This document shows positions 14,450 to 16,932 of a stretch of DNA of 16,932 bases, in pieces; positions within the stretch are counted from its first letter, which is position 1; every line of letters begins with the position of its first letter. The stretch lies in assembly GCA_938010625.1 (NCBI GenBank), contig CALLVJ010000357.1, positions 1 to 16,932 on the forward strand, given 5' to 3'. The notes under the pieces were generated by a model. It worked only from the letters and a program-made list of their open reading frames with translations. It ran no database searches and was not told the origin of the DNA. Position numbers and translations under genes: made by a program. Source of the stretch: an uncultured Stomatobaculum sp. (GTDB lineage: Bacteria; Bacillota; Clostridia; Lachnospirales; Lachnospiraceae).

Positions 14450-16023
14450 AACTTCAATTTAAGCACCAGAAGTTCCAGGCAGATGCGGCAAAGGCAGTTG
14501 TAGATGTCTTTGCTGGACAGCCTTATCTGACTCCGACTTACATGATGGACAGAGGCTCTGGTCATTATCAGACTACCTTGACTGAAGGGGAAGATTTCAC
14601 CGGCTGGCGTAACCAGCCACTTGTGCCGGAATTGTCCAATCGCATTATCCTGGAACAAATTCAGAAAATACAAAGAAGCTACCAGATTGCACCTTCCCCG
14701 AAGTTGGAGGGTGAAGGTTACAATCTGACCATCGAGATGGAAACCGGTGTTGGTAAAACCTATACCTACATCAAGACCATGTTCGAGCTAAATAAACACT
14801 ATGGTTGGAGCAAGTTCATTGTCGTCGTGCCGAGTATTGCGATTCGTGAGGGCGTTTATAAATCCTTTGAGGTTACGCAGGAACATTTTGCAGAAGAGTA
14901 CGGAAAGAAGATTCGTTTCTTTATCTACAACTCTGCCCAGTTGACGGAGATCGACCGGTTTGCATCCGATAGCTCCATCAATGTAATGATTATCAATTCC
15001 CAGGCATTCAATGCCAAGGGAAAAGATGCGCGTCGTATCTACATGAAGCTGGATGAGTTCCGCTCCCGTCGTCCTATCGACATTATTGCAAGGACCAATC
15101 CGGTTCTTATTATAGATGAGCCGCAGTCTGTCGAAGGCAAGCAGACAAAGGAGCGCTTGCGTGAGTTTCACCCCCTGCTGACCTTGCGCTATTCTGCCAC
15201 CCATAAGTCTGACAGTATCTATAACATGGTCTATCGCCTGGATGCGATGGAAGCCTACAATAAGCGCCTGGTTAAGAAGATTGCTGTCAAAGGTATTACG
15301 GAATCCGGCAGTACAGCGACGGAAAGCTATGTCTATTTGCAGAGCATTAATCTGTCTAAGGCTGATCCGACTGCAACCATTCAGTTTGACGTTAAGGGTG
15401 CTACTGGGGTTCGGAAAGTCACAAAGATTGTTGGAATTGGATTCAATCTCTACGATCAGTCCAATGGCATGGAAGAATACCGCAACAACTTTGTAGTCAA
15501 GGCGATTGACGGCCGTGATGATTCTGTAGAGTTCCTGAACGGTATCAAAATCTATTCTGGCGATGTAATCGGTAAAGTCAGCGAGGAGCAGCTGCGCCGC
15601 ATCCAGATTCGTGAAACGATTTTGTCTCACATTGAAAGAGAGCGGCAGTTGTACTACAAGGGCATCAAAGTTCTTTCTCTGTTCTTTATTGATGAAGTTG
15701 AACATTATAGGAAGTATGATTCAGCTGGTGAGCCATTCAACGGTATCTTTGCAGATATATTCGAGGAAGAATACCGGGACATCGTGGAAAATCTGCAAAT
15801 GGGTATAGGAGAAGATGCGTATTTCCATTACCTGGCCTCTATCTTTGCGGAATCTACCCACTCCGGTTACTTCTCCATTGATAAAAAGGGCAAGATGGTC
15901 AACAGTAAGGTCGGACGCAAGGAAACCACTTCGGACGATGTGGATGCCTATGACCTGATTATGAAAAACAAGGAGCTTCTTCTGGATAGAGACCCGAAGC
16001 GCTCTCCGGTTCGTTTTATTTGA
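14446..16023 (+). CDS. res: Type III restriction enzyme Res subunit, truncated helicase half
   Basis: The 525-residue product is the N-terminal half of a type III restriction helicase, which moves on DNA with Mod and cuts it. Walker A is METGVGKT (98-105), the DEAD-like Walker B is LIIDEPQ (DEPQ 224-227), and motif III is SATH (250-253). Full Res proteins are about 950-1000 residues. This one stops after SPVRFI, just where the conserved helicase segment FSHSALREGWDNPN would begin, so the later helicase motifs and the C-terminal nuclease are missing. The stop lies at the left edge of the IS200/IS605-type element. Cleavage activity is therefore very unlikely. The ATG overlaps the DUF1016 stop in ATGA. 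Confidence 0.9.
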   Translation: MKLQFKHQKFQADAAKAVVDVFAGQPYLTPTYMMDRGSGHYQTTLTEGEDFTGWRNQPLVPELSNRIILEQIQKIQRSYQIAPSPKLEGEGYNLTIEMETGVGKTYTYIKTMFELNKHYGWSKFIVVVPSIAIREGVYKSFEVTQEHFAEEYGKKIRFFIYNSAQLTEIDRFASDSSINVMIINSQAFNAKGKDARRIYMKLDEFRSRRPIDIIARTNPVLIIDEPQSVEGKQTKERLREFHPLLTLRYSATHKSDSIYNMVYRLDAMEAYNKRLVKKIAVKGITESGSTATESYVYLQSINLSKADPTATIQFDVKGATGVRKVTKIVGIGFNLYDQSNGMEEYRNNFVVKAIDGRDDSVEFLNGIKIYSGDVIGKVSEEQLRRIQIRETILSHIERERQLYYKGIKVLSLFFIDEVEHYRKYDSAGEPFNGIFADIFEEEYRDIVENLQMGIGEDAYFHYLASIFAESTHSGYFSIDKKGKMVNSKVGRKETTSDDVDAYDLIMKNKELLLDRDPKRSPVRFI

Positions 16024-16030
16024 AGCTTTT

Positions 16031-16111
16031 GGCTTTAGCCTGCTGAGCATGGTTCGCTTGCAAAGCAAGTGAACCGTTGCGAAGCAAAAATCCACCCGCT
16101 ATGCGGGTGGA
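16031..16111 (+). repeat. Left-end hairpin array of the insertion sequence
   Basis: Five hairpins follow closely: GGCT-TT-AGCC (16031-16040), TGCT-G-AGCA (16041-16049), GGTTCGCTTGC-AAA-GCAAGTGAACC (16051-16075, 11 pairs with one G-U), TTGC-GAA-GCAA (16077-16087), and the subterminal TnpA-recognition-type hairpin at 16091-16111. Only the last is expected in an ordinary IS200-type left end. Confidence 0.6.
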
Positions 16112-16129
16112 GACAAATCGTTTAACAAA

Positions 16130-16191
16130 GAAATCACCTTTCCGTACAATAGAGGTGTCCAAGCCACTACTGAGAAAGGAAAGGTGATTTC
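16130..16191 (+). promoter_or_regulatory. tnpA leader stem that masks the ribosome binding site
   Basis: GAAATCACCTTTCC (16130-16143) is the exact reverse complement of GGAAAGGTGATTTC (16178-16191), giving a 14-bp stem with a 34-nt loop. The 3' arm contains the AGGAAAGG ribosome binding site and ends one base before ATG 16192. In IS200 a leader hairpin of this kind is known to repress transposase translation, and the same control is expected here. Confidence 0.75.
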
Positions 16192-16665
16192 ATGCCAAAG
16201 GCTAATAGTGCTGCACATACCAAATGGCTGTGCAAGTACCATATCGTCTTTACGCCAAAGTATAGACGAAAAATAATCTACAATCAATACAAGAAGGATT
16301 TGGCTCAAATCCTGCATGATCTTTGCGCATACAAAGGCGTAGAGATTATAGAAGGACATTTGATGCCAGATCATGTGCACATGCTAGTGAGCATACCGCC
16401 AAAGATTAGTGTGTCGTCTTTCATGGGATACCTGAAAGGGAAAAGCTCGCTGATGATGTTCGATCGGCATGCGAATCTGAAGTATAAGTTTGGGAACAGG
16501 CACTTTTGGGCAGAGGGATACTATGTAAGTACTGTGGGATTGAATGATGCGACGGTAAGAAAGTATATCCAAGACCAAGAGAGGGCCGATATCCTCCAAG
16601 ACAAGATGAGTGTGAAGGAGTACGAGGATCCGTTCGGGGCGAAGCCTGGAACGGATCAAAGGTGA
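16192..16665 (+). CDS. tnpA: IS200/IS605-family transposase TnpA (HUH, Y1)
   Basis: The 157-residue transposase cuts and joins single-stranded DNA at the element ends, working as a dimer. The HUH motif is His61-Val-His63 in HLMPDHVHMLV, and the catalytic tyrosine is Tyr125 in TVRKYIQDQE. The start KWLCKYHIVFTPKYRR and the segment NRHFWAEGYYVSTVG are family hallmarks. Length and motifs indicate an intact protein. AGGAAAGGTG precedes the ATG but lies in the leader stem. No accessory TnpB is encoded nearby. Confidence 0.95.
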   Translation: MPKANSAAHTKWLCKYHIVFTPKYRRKIIYNQYKKDLAQILHDLCAYKGVEIIEGHLMPDHVHMLVSIPPKISVSSFMGYLKGKSSLMMFDRHANLKYKFGNRHFWAEGYYVSTVGLNDATVRKYIQDQERADILQDKMSVKEYEDPFGAKPGTDQR

Positions 16666-16678
16666 TTGAGCTAATAGT

Positions 16679-16842
16679 TGCCCCTTTAGGGGCAGCCAGG
16701 TGATAAAAGCAAGGTGGCTTGAACGGAGCTCCCAGGAAGCAAAAGCTTCCTGGGAGGCACAAAGAGAAAGCCAGCGCCTTTAGACGCTGGCTAGTAACGC
16801 GGGCTTATAGCCCGCATCCCGAACCACCCGTTTTACGGGTGG
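16679..16842 (+). repeat. Right-end hairpin array of the insertion sequence
   Basis: Five hairpins fill the 164 nt after tnpA: TGCCCCT-TT-AGGGGCA (16679-16694), CTCCCAGGAAGC-AAAA-GCTTCCTGGGAG (16729-16756, 12 perfect pairs), AGCCAGCG with CGCTGGCT around an 8-nt loop (16769-16792), GCGGGCT-TAT-AGCCCGC (16799-16815), and CCACCCGT-TTT-ACGGGTGG (16824-16842). The last is the likely right-end TnpA site. The others are unexplained and could form a structured RNA. The remaining bases to 16932 are AT-rich and show no recognisable gene or res continuation. Confidence 0.65.
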
Positions 16843-16932
16843 GGGCGATTTCTTATTTCTTATCAATCTGTTTCTATGAAAGACACGATAGCAAGAAGGA
16901 AATCCGATAGTGGAAAAAATGCTTTAAAAATG

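Larger units (their letters stand above)
16021..16855 (+). mobile_element. IS200/IS605-family insertion sequence (approximate ends)
   Basis: The element contains an intact tnpA and two near-identical subterminal hairpins: TCCACCCGC-TAT-GCGGGTGGA (16091-16111) on the left and CCACCCGT-TTT-ACGGGTGG (16824-16842) on the right. IS200/IS605 elements have such hairpins instead of terminal inverted repeats, make no target duplication, and move as single strands. The left limit is set by the loss of res coding at about 16020; the right limit should lie shortly after the second hairpin. No TnpB gene is present. Confidence 0.75.

Noticed and set aside
14788..15705. Minus-strand open frame of 305 codons opposite res
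   Set aside because: It lies entirely within res, which has clear helicase motifs. No start signal or family resemblance supports it.
16719..16910. Plus-strand open frame of 63 codons after tnpA
   Set aside because: It runs through the right-end hairpins and shows no protein family pattern or ribosome binding site.
16876..16932. Start of a gene at ATG 16876, open to the window edge (19 codons)
   Set aside because: No ribosome binding site precedes it and the stretch is too short to judge.
1..16932. CRISPR array or DNA repeat-spacer pattern
   Set aside because: The hairpins at 9095-9200 and near tnpA differ from each other in sequence and spacing, so they are not direct repeats with spacers.

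Overview
The window looks like a contig from a gut-type Firmicute (Clostridia, most like Lachnospiraceae), although no single gene fixes the genus. Supporting signs are AAGGAGG ribosome binding sites before nearly every gene, tightly packed plus-strand operons, and a set of transfer genes typical of Tn1549/CTn-like integrative conjugative elements (ICEs). All convincing genes are on the plus strand. I saw no tRNA, rRNA or CRISPR array.

Region 1 (1-6357) is the mating-pair-formation block of an ICE: the 3' end of a PrgI-like gene, a VirB4/TrsE ATPase, a membrane-anchored NlpC/P60 hydrolase, a DUF4315 protein, a DUF4366 membrane protein, a 47-residue small protein and a RadC/JAB-type protein. 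The first ~28 codons of the window do not look like PrgI; they look like the pyruvate dehydrogenase E1 subunit AceE. VirB4 carries a -1 frameshift.

Region 2 (6371-9043) is the mobilisation block: a topoisomerase III gene cut off after ~16 codons, the tail of another gene, a TTRAP-like protein, MobC, a small membrane protein, a strong terminator, and a MOBP-type relaxase. The large genes expected between topB and mobC are missing, so the ICE looks internally deleted.

Region 3 (9044-9325) holds a cluster of strong hairpins, possibly a relic structured RNA, and marks the change to a more AT-rich cargo island.

Region 4 (9326-16023) is a defence island: an excisionase-like HTH protein, a DUF4391 protein broken by an in-frame amber codon, a HEPN-motif protein, a type III-like DNA methyltransferase (Mod), a DUF1016/PD-(D/E)XK protein, and the N-terminal half of a type III restriction helicase (Res). 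The last four genes overlap or abut, as in a single operon. Mod appears intact, whereas Res stops before its later helicase motifs and nuclease domain.

Region 5 (16021-16932) is an IS200/IS605-family element that ends the res reading frame. Its intact TnpA sits behind a 14-bp stem that hides the ribosome binding site, and both sides carry dense arrays of hairpins. No continuation of res is visible before the window ends.

Taken together, this is a decaying ICE whose cargo is an extended type III-like restriction-modification operon with HEPN and PD-(D/E)XK accessory proteins. It now probably carries an orphan methyltransferase.
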